From Agaricus subrufescens (lineage: Eukaryota > Basidiomycota > Agaricomycetes > Agaricales > Agaricaceae), in the NCBI GenBank assembly GCA_029945375.1, contig CM057063.1, forward strand, positions 310,001-374,000: a stretch of 64,000 bases of DNA, written 5' to 3'. Below are positions 47,103 through 59,809 of this stretch, in pieces. The stretch's first letter is position 1. Each line of letters opens with the position of its first letter. The translations under genes were made by a program, and so were the position numbers. The notes below the pieces were generated by a model that saw only the letters and a list, made by a program, of their open reading frames with translations, was not told where the DNA came from and did no database searches.

Positions 47103-49675
47103 ATGCATCCTTCTGAAGCGACGCTTCCCACCTTGGACAAATTTGGGTTCACTTCGTCTGACCTAGTCGAAGTTGATGCCCTCTCTGTCGCGCAAAACTG
47201 GCTAAAAGCCTTTGGCTCTGCCTGCGAGGCAGACAGCGTACAACGAGTCTTAGACCTTTTATTAGACTCTAATTTCGTTTCTCCACCTCTTTCTAAGGCA
47301 TCACCGCCAGCCTCAGAGATAAACAAGGAACCATCCGTGTACTGGCGCGATCTACTTGCATTGACCTGGGACTTGCGTACCTTTGAAAGCACCCCCCTCA
47401 TTCGTCAATTTCTCCAAGACCGTCTGAAATTATCTGAAATCAGGAACGTGAAGATCAACACGACCGACAAAGGTGCATTCCCCACGCTCCAAGTCCCTTA
47501 TCCGGATCTCGCGTGGGTTCAGGCTCTTTTCAAGTTCGAGACAAAAATTGGATTAGGATCGGGTGTGGTGCGGCTTGTCCCAACGAAGAAGGGCGATGGG
47601 ATCGAATGGAAGGCTCATTGTATGTTCACCAACCTAGAGGGGCTGAAAGATTTTCCTGAGAAGATCAGTCATTTGCGATATCCTGATTCAAACACTGGAA
47701 CATGGGAGTCCCATCGTCTCAAGGAACGTGAATTCGCAGATGAAGACCCTCCTGTAATCATTATTGGCGGAGGACAAAGTGGTCTCGACGTGGCTGCGCG
47801 CCTCAAATGTCTCGGAGTGAAATCGCTTATCATTGAAAAGAATGAGCGTATCGGGGACAATTGGAGGAATCGATATAGCGCGTTATGCCTTCATGATCCC
47901 GTTTGTGTGTCCTCTTTTTTTCAATTACCTTCAACCAATGACTAATTTGAGTGATTACCAAGGGTATGATCACTTGCCATACTTGCCGTAGGTCTATCGT
48001 CGTTTACTGTTATTACTCTACTGAACCTTCTGATATAAAAATAGATTCCCTCCTAACTGGCCTGTGTATACGCCAGCGAGAAAGGTACCTCATTGGCCTT
48101 CCTTGACTAATTTCTTTCTCAGTATTGCTTCAGATTGCCAATTGGCTGGAGATATACGTGGAGGCAATGGAACTCAATGTCTGGACATCTTCTAAGGCTA
48201 CCAAAGTGGTGCAAGATCCTAACACTGAGCGATGGAATATCACCGTCGAAATTAGATCGGAGGGCTCAACAGCACGAGAACGCACGTTCAACGTGAAGCA
48301 TGTCGTCTTCGCCCAAGGGTTCTCTGGAGGTCAGGGCTATATACCCGAATATCCCGGCATGGTCAGATACACTTGTGCACCGTCACCGATGCAAAGAGGT
48401 CTAATCGTGCTCGTCGATTTTAATTTCAGGATGTGTTCAAGGGTCCTCTTCTTCACTCGTTGCAACACCGCAAAGCTACTGATCATTTAGGAAAGAAGGT
48501 TGTGGTAATAGGATCGTGTACTTCGGGTTAGATCGCAAACTCTTTTCTTTGTCATTTCATTCGAATATCGTTTTAGGCCACGACATCAGTGTCGACTACG
48601 CTGAACATGGTGTTGGTATGATAACTCGCCCAGTTCTTAGCTTCCATTGAATGTCCTCTCTAGATGTCACGATGCTTCAGAGGAACCCTACGTATATCAT
48701 GAGCACCAAGGATGGACTCCGTTTGACACTCGAAGGTATAGTAACGAATAGCGAGTATATCGATGTGCCATTAACGTTGAACACATCCATAGATCTGTAT
48801 TCAGAGGACGGCCCCCCAACTGAAGTCGCCGATCGACTGGCTGCATCATTCCCGAATCTTTTGAACTTGGGTATGTCCTACCGCTTAACGCAGAAGATCG
48901 CGGAGGCAGATTCGTAAGATCTTTTGGTACATTCCCCCAATATGTCCTGACCACAAAGCATAGTGAGCTTTTGAATGGTCTGAAAAAGCGTGGGTTTCGA
49001 TTAGGTTGGGGCTACAAGGATGCTGGATTTTTGTTATCTGCATGGACGAAAGCCGGAGGTTACTATATCGGTATGTCTTTGTTTTCAATACAGGTTTTGG
49101 TGGTCCATTTATCATAGTCAAAATCAGATACCGGAGGAAGCCAGTATATCATTGATGGCAAAATCAAATTGAAGAATGATAGCAAAATAGCACGTTTTAC
49201 AGAAACTGGCATTGTTTTTGAAGATGGCTCGGAATTACCTGCAGATGTAGTCATCCTTTGCACAGGGTAAGCTCAGTAAGCTGTTTTCTCGTAGAAACAC
49301 ACATGATTAATCGTTTCCAGTCTTGGAAAGACGATAGATGGGGTTCGAGAACTCTGTGGGGATAATGTGGCAGAGAAGTGTTCCACTATCTGGGGAATGG
49401 ATGACGAGGGTGAGATCAACGGAACTTGGCGTGACATGGGATTCAAAGGAATGTGGTACATGATGGGTGAGTTCTTTGAAGAATTTTGGAGCTTTTTTGA
49501 ACAAAACTATTCCAGGCAATCTTGCGCTATGCCGCTTTTATTCAAAACACCTCGCGCTTCGTAAGTGACGTCAATAAGTATGATCAAATGTTATGATCAT
49601 TGAATGTCTCTCACAGAAATTAAAGCAATAGAAGAAAAGGTGTTTGATGGTGTTCGATACAGCAGATCTAACTAG
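47103..49675 (+). CDS. FAD-dependent monooxygenase with NTF2/SnoaL-like N-terminus, copy 1
   Basis: About ten exons between 47103 and the TAG ending at 49675. The first ~200 residues form an NTF2/SnoaL-like extension: VAQNWLKAFGSACEADSVQR, SVYWRDLLALTWDLRTFES, IRQFLQDRL, IEWKAHCMFTNLEGLKDFPE. The FAD Rossmann motif IIIGGGQSGLDVAA is at about 219-232. NERIGDNWRNRYSALCLHDP follows, then across short introns PVWYDHLPYLP, FPPNWPVYTPARK and NWLEIYVEAMELNVWTS. The second dinucleotide (NADPH) motif is VVVIGSCTS then GHDIS. The end runs KDAGFLLSAWTKAGGYYI, GGSQYIIDGKIKLKND, VILCTG and KAIEEKVFDGVRYS. This places it among flavin monooxygenases related to YUCCA and Baeyer-Villiger-type enzymes. Substrate unknown. 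A close tandem paralog starts 190 bp downstream. Confidence 0.88.
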
Positions 49676-49865
49676 AGTACACAAAAGACGACTGTATTCA
49701 AACCAGATTCAAAGAGGAATTTTTTTGTCCGGATCGGCATTTGCCTTTATCCCACTGTCACAACCTGATCGTTTCCCAGCATAGATTATCTTTAGTTCAT
49801 CTCCTAAAGCCGATAAAGCAAAGCTATATAGGAGGATGGGATGCCAAGTTCCATCTCTAACGGTC

Positions 49866-52424
49866 ATGACTCCCTCTGCCCCACATCCCTCTGAGGCGTC
49901 CTTGCCCACTCTTGACAAACTCGGCATCACTTCTCTTCCAGATAATATTGATGCTCTAAAGATAGCAAGCGAATGGTTTGCACTTTTCGCAGACAAGATT
50001 ACCTCAAACGACCCTGAGGCGATCACGTCCCTTCTCGTTCAATCATCATTTGACTCTAGCCGTCCCGAGACCGCTGATCAAGTTTCTGTCTACTGGCGCG
50101 ACTTGCTGGCTTTCACATGGGATTTCCGCACTTTCGAGGGTACCACTCGAATTCAGAAGTTTTTGACCGACTGTCTTCCGAGTGCTAAAGTTACCAACAT
50201 GAAGCTGAAGACGTCAAACGATGCGGAGGGGTTGGCACCGGCTCTGTCATGGCCTATGTTAGATATGGCCTGGATTACGGGCTTATTCACATTCGAAACT
50301 GACGTTGGCTTTTGTTCGGGTGTATTTCGGCTCATACCTACTTTGGGCGGAGGGAAACGCGTCCAATGGAAAGCACATTGTATCTTGACAAATCTGGATG
50401 ATTTGAAAGGGTTCCCTGAGAAGATTGGAAGTCTTCGTAACCCGACTCCTAATACCGGAGCCTGGGAAAAGGCCCGAGAGAAAGAGAGACTATTTGAGAA
50501 TGTTGAACCCACCGTATTGATAGTCGGCGCCGGTCAAAGTGGCCTGACTGCTGCTGCACGATTGAAACTTCTTGGCATATCAAGTGTATTGATCGAGAAA
50601 AATGAAAGGGTAGGCGACAATTGGAGGGGTCGGTACGATGCCTTGTGTCTTCATGATCCCGTATGTGGGTGGACTCTACGATATCTGCTACTGGAGTGGT
50701 ATTGAATATAATAACAGATTATGACCATATGCCATACATCCCGTAGGAAACTGAACCGGTCTCTTCTCCGATACTTCATTCACGAGAAGTCGTCATTTAG
50801 GTTCCCTCCGAATTGGCCCATCTACACACCTTCCAAGAAGGTAAGCTCCCCTTACTTGATGCGATAACTTCGGTACTGACTAGCGAAAATGACTTCAAGC
50901 TTGCAAATTGGCTAGAGTTTTACGCAGACTCGATGGAGTTAAATGTCTGGACTTCATCTACGGTTTCCCATATTGAGCGGGATGAATCTACAGGCCTTTT
51001 CAAGGTCAAAGTACAGCTCAAGGGCAAGAATTCCGAGCGCATTTTTACCGTCAAACACGTCATACTTGCTCCTGGATTTTCTGGCGGATCTTGGCATACG
51101 CCTTCATATCCAGGAATGGTGATGTAAACAATAATTCACATTTTTAAGTACTAACTTCACTATCAGGACAAGTTCAAAGGACAGATTATACACTCGTCAG
51201 AATACCAGAAAGCGGAGGATCATATAGGAAAAAAAGTTGTTCTGGTTGGCGCATGCACGTCCGGTAGGTGTCTTTCAAAAAATCTGTACCGCAACATCTT
51301 AATTCTCGTTATGCAACATGATAAGCCCACGACATTGGTGTAGACCTCTGCGACCATGGAATAGGTCCGTATAATCATGTCGATTTCTCAGGAAGGGTAC
51401 CAACAAGATTCAAATAGATGTTACTATGTATCAGCGCAGTTCCACTCATGTGATTTCAGCGCGATCTTTCGCAAATTTAGTCTTCAAGGGTGATAAATGA
51501 ACCTTAAGGCACTTCTGCTCCCTCTGGTACTAACCCATTTCAAACTCAGGTTTGTTTGATGAAACCGGCCCTCCGATTGCTGTTGCCGACAAAGTAGCTG
51601 TTTCCTTCCCCGCGCTCCTCAATGTCGGGATACATTATCGAGGTACAATGGCGGCGGAAGAACTGGAAAAGTAATCCATTTGTTTTGCTGTTTTCTATAT
51701 CTCACATTTCTATCTCTAGGCAAACACTAGACGGCCTTCGCCGCGTGGGTTTCGCGCTCAACCGTGGATATAAAGACGCTGGCGTGATATTGACGGCATT
51801 TACTAGAGCTGGAGGCTATTATTTGGGTAAAGAGACTCTTGCAGTGTTTCTCCTTGATTCACTTTATTTATAGACGTCGGGGGAAGTCAATATGTAATCG
51901 ACGGAAAGATAAAACTGAAGAGCAAGACCACCATGGAGGGCTTTACAGAGAAGGGGCTCAAATTTGCGGATGGAAGCGAAGTTGAAGCCGATCTCGTTGT
52001 TTTCTGTACAGGGTAATCGGAAAAGTTTCTTGTTCCTAGATTATAGATACTAATTTGGATGACAGCCTCGGAAGCACCCGTGATGTCATAGGAGAATTTT
52101 TAGATCCGAAAACCCTCCAAGACGTGAATGAGATATGGGGATACAATGATGAAATGGAATTTATTGGTATATATGGCGACACAGGTGTGCCCAACCTATG
52201 GTACATGACAGGTAGAATCAATCGTAAAACTCCAGTCCTTCACACTATTGATCATATGACCTTTTTTAGGCAGTCTCGGTCTATGCCGCTTTTATTCCAA
52301 GCCACTCGCACTTCGTAAGTCCATAAATAACTTATTCAGTATACCGAGCTTAGTCCGACATAAATTAGAAATCAAAGCGATAGAAGAGGGTGTATTTGGA
52401 ACTCGGTACAGGACAAGGGCTTAA
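49866..52424 (+). CDS. FAD-dependent monooxygenase with NTF2/SnoaL-like N-terminus, copy 2
   Basis: About eleven exons from 49866 to a TAA at 52424. Same architecture as copy 1: HPSEASLPTLDKLG, SVYWRDLLAFTWDFRTFEGT, VQWKAHCILTNLDDLKGFPE, FAD motif VLIVGAGQSGLTAAARL, NERVGDNWRGRYDALCLHDP, YDHMPYIP, FPPNWPIYTPSKK, NWLEFYADSMELNVWTSS, VVLVGACTS then HDIGVDLCDHGIG, KDAGVILTAFTRAGGYYL, GGSQYVIDGKIKLKSK, VVFCTG, and the end IKAIEEGVFGTRYRTRA. Introns occupy matching positions to those of copy 1. Every exon joins in frame, so it appears intact. A start ten codons upstream (49836) is possible. It probably arose by tandem duplication and has diverged. Confidence 0.87.
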
Positions 52425-55400
52425 TGGTCTTGCCGTCATCTGTAAACCATTTGGAAATAAGTATTTTGTCTACCCGGAGAGTGCCGGAAATGGCTCGGAT
52501 GCCGGTGGCAGCTGGTCTTGTGTGTTCGTCTCCAACTGCAAACTACCTAGCCTGTATAACACACAGGTAGCAAACCTGAGTTGGCAGATCACTCAGGGAC
52601 AGTGATACTCGTATCATATGCTACCCTACCTTAAACAACTAGGCGTGTCCTAAGTCTCTGGTCTTAGTGCCATCACAAAACGCAGGAACCCTGACCGGTG
52701 ACCTGTAGCAAGCGTTCACGTCTTCACCAGTATCTCTTGGACCTTAAAATCATCCGACCAACAGCGGTCCTTTGTTATCGCAAAACCACTCATTCGTGTA
52801 ACCACTAAAGGAGCGGCTTACCTAGTGCCGGCTACACCACTGGAAAAGCCTTACCCGTTCAACGGTCGACATGGGAGATCTATCGCTAACGCTAACTCTC
52901 CTGTGATCGTTCGCGTCTCTGGACAATCTTCCTCTCTCTGTTATCAATTTGATTCTCGATGAGATGCACTACTGTCTATGGGATCAGACCCGCGCTTATC
53001 AACTCTATGGCTCGTGGATTCGAGTCAATGGATATGAGCCTCGGTATTTTAGGAGAGGGATGTGCTACCGATGGCCCCTCTTTCACTAATATATCTAGCC
53101 TTATTCTTCTTCACTCATGATTCACAGGCACCGCCTTACGGTTGTGCGTTTCTTGCGAGAGGAACCCATCATGTATAAGAATGGGATTTTTTCCGCACGC
53201 GGTGGATTATGACCGCCTGTGACTTCGACGGAGCGTTGACTTAATAGTTGTTTAGTCCTCTCAATCACCTCCTTTGTCAACCGGAGCAGATCTCTGGCTA
53301 AATGCTCTCCAACCCTCCCTGACAACCGTCTGAGAATCTTCGGACACTATAGGTACCCTGGTGCATCTGTGGAGCAGCGCATGTTCTTGACCTTCACCAT
53401 TCTGAGTTAAGGTGAATCTAGGTAATCTTGTTGTCAAGGATAAGGATTGTAAAACACCAATAGTACTCTTCCATTTATCTATTCCCAAGACTGTTTATAA
53501 TGTTCCTCGCGCTGTGGAGTTGGTTTTTCTGACCTAATCAATTCAGAAGAGTGTATGGACCCTTATGGTACGCACGCGGAATTGGTTCCATCAGGTTTTC
53601 TCTAACAAACCAATTTTTTGGTTTTTTGTTTTGTCATGATATTGACTAGTGATATATAGAATTCAGTGAGAAATATAGGACTCATATTTGCTTCCAGTTG
53701 GATAATAAGTGTCTTCCTGTTCATAGGTCGGATGCCTTCGTCAAATCAAAGTGTATAGCCGCAAAAGCAAAAATCTTGAAGAGAGTCACTGGGGCCCACA
53801 AGGGCTGAAGTATATCATTAGTCAACACCCAAGCCCCTCATTGAGTCATTCACACACTCTTAATTCAGATTGAGAAAGTCGACATCCAGTCAGAAGCCGA
53901 AGACTCACTGGCTGTGGTGCGATCGTGAGAAAGCCTTGAGAGCTTGGCACTAATTTCCCGCGACACCTATCACACAATATTTTTCTAGTAATTGGCCACA
54001 TAGGTTCAAAATATTTCGGGGAGACCTAATCTACCAGCGCCAAGATTTATGCGTCAAGAAAACGCGGATTACAAAGGTGGCCAGATCCAATAAAAAAGCT
54101 TCCTGTGGCTCTGGTAAATCTGGAACGTTTTGACAGATAAATAGCTTTCAGTTAAAGGAACCACTATAGAGGATCATGAGAAAATGACCAATTGCTGATC
54201 TGAGTTGAGGATGTTGACTCTATTGTGTTCGTGCCTGCTAGAGTGCAGATCCAGGTTGAACGTCTAAGCACATTCTCGAAATAGTGACACAGCCGCGGCT
54301 GTATACATCATTAGAGTGTGTCATAAATACACGCTATCTCTAAGCCGATCCTAGCTTCCTTGAGCTTCCTTGACATCGGCCGCAGCACCGCGTGAGGCCT
54401 CGCGGCCTCCCAACTTTGGTCCGCCGACGCCACTTCAGTCTCAACCCCATCTACAACTGTTATGCCAACTCCTTCTTTCTCAATCGATGCCAACGGAAAA
54501 GTGTCCAGATGTCCGAAGTTTCGTCGAGTGATGACGGGACAGATTTTTCCCGCGTCATACACATTTCCTTTTTGAAGCTCAAAACCAAAAACACCTGGCC
54601 TGTATAATTTTTTGTGAGGGTCAGACGCCTGGCAGCATAAAAATCGATGTCCTCGGCGGTCTCTCCCGAAGTCGAGTGTTTTTCATAGGGTACTCGGACA
54701 TTATCATCTGGAGAAGAAACCAGTCCTAACGTCCACGGTCTTACCTCGACTCTACTGACATGAGAATAGATGGGCGATGATTGTTGAGAGCTAGAAACTG
54801 ATTGATTCTGGTTAACAGCCTTCATTGCGGCCTCAGCTGCACTCCTACTACAGGAACCGATCTCATTAACGGTCACATCTTATATTAGGCCCTCGGTACC
54901 TGTAAGTGGTCTATATTTATCTATTTATGCAAGGCGTTTGGCAAGTATATAAACACAAGCTATTGTTCACCAAGCTTCCTGGTTCCGCGACCAGCACATT
55001 ACAGGAACCACCAGTGTTTCTGGCATGTGCCTGACATTATGTCGGGAGCCTTATCCGTCTATATGTATAGAAGGTACAGTCTGATCTCAGATTACTTTTT
55101 TTACTATGTATTGACAGCTCATCTCTTGCGGGTGAAAGTCTTTTAATACAACTCTCATCGATTGTATGCCTTATCTACATTAGTGTATTGTTCTTACGCA
55201 TCCTTTTGGGTTTATGGTCTCAGATGGCCGGGACTCAGGCCAGCAATATGAGCACAGGTTGGCGCAGCAATAACTATATATAGCTTATCGAGAAATCGGA
55301 AAAATGCCAAAAGTTAAGCTTGGCACGGCCGGCAACGCCGCCGATCTCACGTCTAATCATAGCGTAAGCGCTACAGTTGCACTCGTCGAAGGTAAAGAAA

Positions 55401-55972
55401 TGTTAGAAAACTATGAATAACATCATAAATGATCATAGGATGTTCCCTTCCATGTGACGTTTTCTCGGTTCGGGTTAGCAGCATTCACACAGAAAACATA
55501 GGACATCTCCAGCTCCATGAACAATACAATGTCCCTACAACGACTTTGTGCTCGTGCTAATGAGGTAGTTGCTTTGCATTAACTCCTTTTGTTTCCATCA
55601 TAACTTTCTTTCCAAACCAGCCAAGAGAGGGTACAGGACTAAAAGCTGGCGTTAGATTGTCGCATCGGCGTAAATTGGCCTTGCCCGCGTTCAGAATGTC
55701 ACTCCTTACTAACGTGACGGTGGAGCTTCTTCCTATTCAATACCTATTTTAATCACACACAACGAATGGTGGCAGCGTGTGTTGCAGGTTGGTGCGATAC
55801 ACGCATACAGCTGCACTGCTTTTCGTTTGGAAGTGGTAACCATGGCCAATGATTCACGGAACTCTCCATATTTTTGCGTATAAAAAGGCTTGGAAAGGCG
55901 AGATTCTGCATCCCCCCATCCGAGCCTCTCTTCAACCCTCCACTAGACAATTTCAATCGCTCACTCATCACG
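52425..55972. other. Gene-poor region
   Basis: About 3.5 kb with no supported gene. Minus-strand frames at 53122-53488 and 54460-54876 (138 codons, Ser-rich) lack domains and splice support. 'tataaaaa' at 55879-55886 lies 94 bp before the lectin start. Nothing else recognised. Confidence 0.4.
55879..55886 (+). promoter_or_regulatory. TATA box of the lectin gene
   Basis: 'tataaaaa' 94 bp upstream of the start codon at 55973, almost the same spacing as in secreted protein copy C. Confidence 0.6.
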
Positions 55973-57138
55973 ATGCTCTCTTGGAACATGATCTCTCTAG
56001 CAGTTGCACTTGGCGCAGCTACTACAGTTGTCTCCGTCCCCCAGTTCGCATCTGAATCTGCTACTAGTGCCAATGTCACTACCTTCACTATTAGCCCTAC
56101 CACGGTTGCCAATGCCACCACTATCACTATTATCCCTACTACGGCTGTTAATGCTACTACCTCTACCTTTTTCCCCACTACGATTGCCAACGCTACTACC
56201 TCCACCTTTTTCCCCACTACGACTGCCAATGTTACTACTTCCACCTTCTTCCCCACTACTACTGCTAATGCTACTACCTCCACCGTCTTCCCTTCCACTT
56301 CCATCGCTTCTCCCACTTCCACCCCAGTTCTCTCTGTCCAAATCAACCCCAATGGCAACACTGCGAAGTGCTTGGACGTCAAAGGTGCAATTTTCGCAAA
56401 TGGGACCCCCGTTCAAATGTTCGTTTATTTTCTTTTCTGTCAGACTTCAGCAGTATATATTCATATTTAACTACAGCTTTGATTGCAATCAAACTCCCGC
56501 CCAACGGTGGATCATAAATCCTGGCGAAGGCCACGTCCAATTGGCAAATACTACTTTCTGTCTTGACGCCGGTGCTAGTATGTTGGAACTCCTCAGGAGC
56601 TTTTATCTCGGCAATGCTAACTTCCAAATAACAGCCCCCGCTGATGGAACCGGAATGAAGATCTGGCAATGCTTCGATAACCTGCCTGCCCAAGATTGGT
56701 TCTACACCGACGACAAGAGGATTGCTCTCACCAACCAAGGTATTTACGATATACTCAAAGATTCTAGACCAAACACTTACATCTGTTTGTCAAGGCTTCT
56801 GCCTCGATCTCACTGATGGTGACTTGACCAATTCAAGGCGAACCCAGATTTGGAAGTGTACTGACAACAACACCAACCAAATCTGGACCACCTCTGGCGG
56901 TACAGTTCCACCTCCGCCAGTGTCCTCTTCTATCTCTTCGATTCCGCAACCAACGACAGCGTCCTCGTCTGTCTCTGCGGTTCCGGAACCAACGACGGCG
57001 TCCTCGTCTGTCTCTGCGGTTCCGGAACCAACGACGGCGTCCTCGTCTGTCTCTGCGGTTCCGGAACCAACGACGGCGTCCTCTTCTGCCGCCGCCACTC
57101 CAGTCCCGCCGACGGCATCCTCTTCCGCCGCTTTCTAG
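55973..57138 (+). CDS. Secreted ricin-B-type lectin with repetitive Ser/Thr linkers
   Basis: Four exons: join(55973..56418,56477..56577,56635..56739,56795..57138), 331 aa. Signal peptide MLSWNMISLAVALGAATTVV. Residues about 30-120 are Thr/Ser-rich repeats of the type ANATTSTFFPTTT, likely O- and N-glycosylated. A beta-trefoil of ricin-B type follows, with CLDVKGAIFANGTPVQI, FDCNQTPAQRWI, FCLDAGA, IWQCFDNLPAQDW, FCLDLTDGDLTNSRRTQIW and NQIW, giving the QxW-type repeats expected of this carbohydrate-binding fold (CBM13-like). The C-terminus is a second repeat, SSSVSAVPEPTTA, three copies at near-identical DNA level. No catalytic domain, so it is a carbohydrate-binding or wall protein. A TATA box lies upstream. 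Confidence 0.9.
56120..56290 (+). repeat. Coding Thr-rich tandem repeat (N-terminal linker)
   Basis: Four imperfect units of about 42-45 bp around 'cctccacctttttcccc' code for ANATTSTFFPTT-type residues. They are within exon 1 of the lectin gene. Confidence 0.75.
56962..57078 (+). repeat. 39-bp coding minisatellite (C-terminal linker)
   Basis: Three units coding SSSVSAVPEPTTA; units two and three are identical and the first differs by a base or two. A fourth, more diverged unit precedes. Such repeats often vary in copy number between strains. Confidence 0.88.
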
Positions 57139-57400
57139 TTTTTCGGCTTGAGATACGTATAGTGCCCTGAGATACCCCCGGATGTAGGGCGAAAAGTGTT
57201 TGGACTTTACGGACTGAATTGATGTATTTAGCGTTTTTCGTGTGTGCCGTTCCTAGTTACAAAACTTATGAACTGGGATCGCCTATGCACCCGAAACGAA
57301 CAAAAACAAAAAAAGAACAAAACAAAATGATTTACCAGTATAGACAAATTCTATATAGGAAGATAAAAAACTGCGTGCTTTACTTGCATCGCCAAGCAAA

Positions 57401-59809
57401 TCATAACTTTGCGGGCGTTCCCTTCCTTCGTGCGACCTGGGACGACTCAACACCGTGAGGTCCATCTGACTCCTGGTCAACTGGAATAAAGCTAGGCCGT
57501 TTCCGTTCGAATCCTTCTCGCAAGCCGTTGACTCTCAATCGCGTCATCCTCTCACGTATACCAGCACCTACGCTCGGAATGAGCATAGGAGTGAGCGATT
57601 TGAAAGGTCCCGCCGGTCGATAGTGCATATTCCTCTGATCTATAACCAAATCTCCTTGTGACGCTGGATGGAAATGGGACTCAACGGTGATGCTGACATT
57701 ATCGGCGGCCCGAGGCGGTTGACTGTAGGCACCATTATTAGAACTGGCCCCAGGACCAGAGAAGCGGACCATGACAGAATCCACGTTGGCCGGCTCCGAT
57801 AAGATTGGCTTATCTATGCTAGTATCCTTCTTTCGACTCTGAAGCTCTGTTTTCTTGCTTACAGAAGAATAGAGGTTTTCGAGTAACTGGCGGTGACGAT
57901 TGCAAAATGTCGACTCATCGATCGTCTGCGAGTCTTCGGACTTAGTATTCGTTACGCTTTCGCCTTCGCTACCAGACTCGCGAAATTTGTCTGTCGTTGA
58001 GTAGGAAACATAGTCGAGACTTGCAAGAGTTTCATTCATCATCCTGGCACCGTCTTCATCTAAAGAGGAACAAACGTCTATGGGAACCTTTTCAGATAGC
58101 CGAGCGCCGCTACTCTCCCCACTGCGACGAGCCTCTGATGATACAGGTTGAATCGCCAAAAGGTCAATCCCGTGCAATGAATCGTCTCTATGGTCGAAGA
58201 TAAGTTTATCGAGATCTTCTCCTGTTGGTTTGCCGATATTACTCGAAATTGTAGAGTCATTGATTTCATCGGTAGAAGGAACGGAGTATTCCGATTGACT
58301 TGATGAGATGTCTTCGGTTACTGAGGAATGCAATGACATAGTCACACTAGAGATGTCCAAAGATTTTCGTATGACCCTCTCCGGAACTATGTCGCTATTA
58401 GTCATAGAAGAGTCTATAGTTTCGCAAGTAATGTCCGTGGTGTCAGATAAGCTATTGCGTTGCATCAAGAGAGGGGCTACAGGTAATCTGGGAGAAGGGG
58501 TTGGTGTGTCAAAGTAGTCGGTGGGGGGAGACGAGAACTCCGAGCCAAGACCGGGAAAAGATATCAAGAGCAGTGGGGTGCCAGGAACATCGGTTTCTGA
58601 CAAATACAGATCGAAGTCAAAAATAAAAGGGTACGGGACGTCTCCAAAATCGGCGTAAGGCAGCTTCGTCGTGACACTCGGCCCAGACAACGAATGCGAA
58701 TTGTGAGTGACAGTTATTGTGGTCGTCCGTGGTTCCGCTATTTCGTGAGCCTTGGCGGTCAATGTGGAGTCAATTGAGACGTGTGGAACAGCTGATGTAA
58801 CAAGATTAATGGCGAGGGTTTCCGATTCTCGGCCGACTTTTTCCAACTTGTTTGAAGCACAAGTATCCTGTTCAGCTTGACTGTTTGTGCGCCAAAGTGA
58901 CGCCAGCACGGCAGCAGGAAGTGAATTGAAACGATGTTTCTTTGAAATCCGATTCGACACCGGCATAGCCTTGCGAAAAGCTTCTGGTGGCTTCATCACA
59001 GATAGATTTCCGGCATTTAGAAAGTTGCGAGTCTTATTGTCCCCGACCTTCGGCTTGATGACATCGGAACGCCGACACCCGTTCGCAAGACTTCCACATG
59101 AATCAGAAGGAGAAGCTGAGTTTGGGATGGGAACATCTGTTTGTTGTGATCCTTTCTTAACTACGTGTTTGAGTTGACTCGTACCACGGCTCAGATATGG
59201 GATATACAGATGACCTAAGGAATCGGTTGGAGGCACAGAAAGGAGTTCTTGTCGAGTATCAGTGATAAAACTTGAGAGCCGTAGAGCTCGTGTGGGTGCC
59301 GTAATGAAGGAGAGACGGTGAGAGAGGGACTTCCTAGAAGGGGGAAGAATGCTCCAATCTTCGATGCGGATGGTAGGGGTCGTATGAGCCCTATGGAAAA
59401 GATGCTGAGGGGCAGGATCAAACTGAATAAGAGGGGGTCCAGGCGCAGGGCGGCGTTTCCGAGGCGGACGAACATTAGTATAGACCGCCTTTCTCTTCGA
59501 ACTCGAGTGTCGAAAGACATTTTGTCGGGCCCAGTCTTTGATTGGCACATTAATTCAAGAAATTTATCTAGAGACAATTTTGGTTGCAAACTTACCCGGA
59601 TGGCGAGGAGGTCGTCCCTGGATGTCTTGGCGATTCTTTGGCATTGTCGAGGCTACATCTAAAGGCGTCGTCTCTCTATGGGCGGTTTGAGTGGGAAGCC
59701 CAATTTGTTCTTCACAGTCAGGTCTTCTTTCCTTTTCATAGAACAAGCTAGCGAGCCACGAGAAGAAATTATGCAAGAATTCCCAGAAGGTTGGTCCTAG
59801 ACTCGACAT
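57401..59809 (-). CDS. Large disordered hypothetical protein
   Basis: Two exons on the minus strand: 59809..59596 and 59535..57401, 782 aa. The N-terminal exon begins MSSLGPTFWEFLHNFFSWLA, an amphipathic or membrane-anchoring-like helix. The rest is Ser/Thr/Pro-rich and low in complexity, with basic patches (RPPRKRRPAPGPP) and acidic Ser-rich stretches (SSSQSEYSVPSTDEINDS). No catalytic domain is recognised. The end has a conserved-looking block IRERMTRLRVNGLREGFERK. Function unknown. Divergent from the next gene by 1.4 kb. Confidence 0.75.

Noticed and set aside
54460..54876. 138-codon minus-strand Ser-rich frame
   Set aside because: No domain, no splice partners and no start context; likely chance in a gene-poor region.
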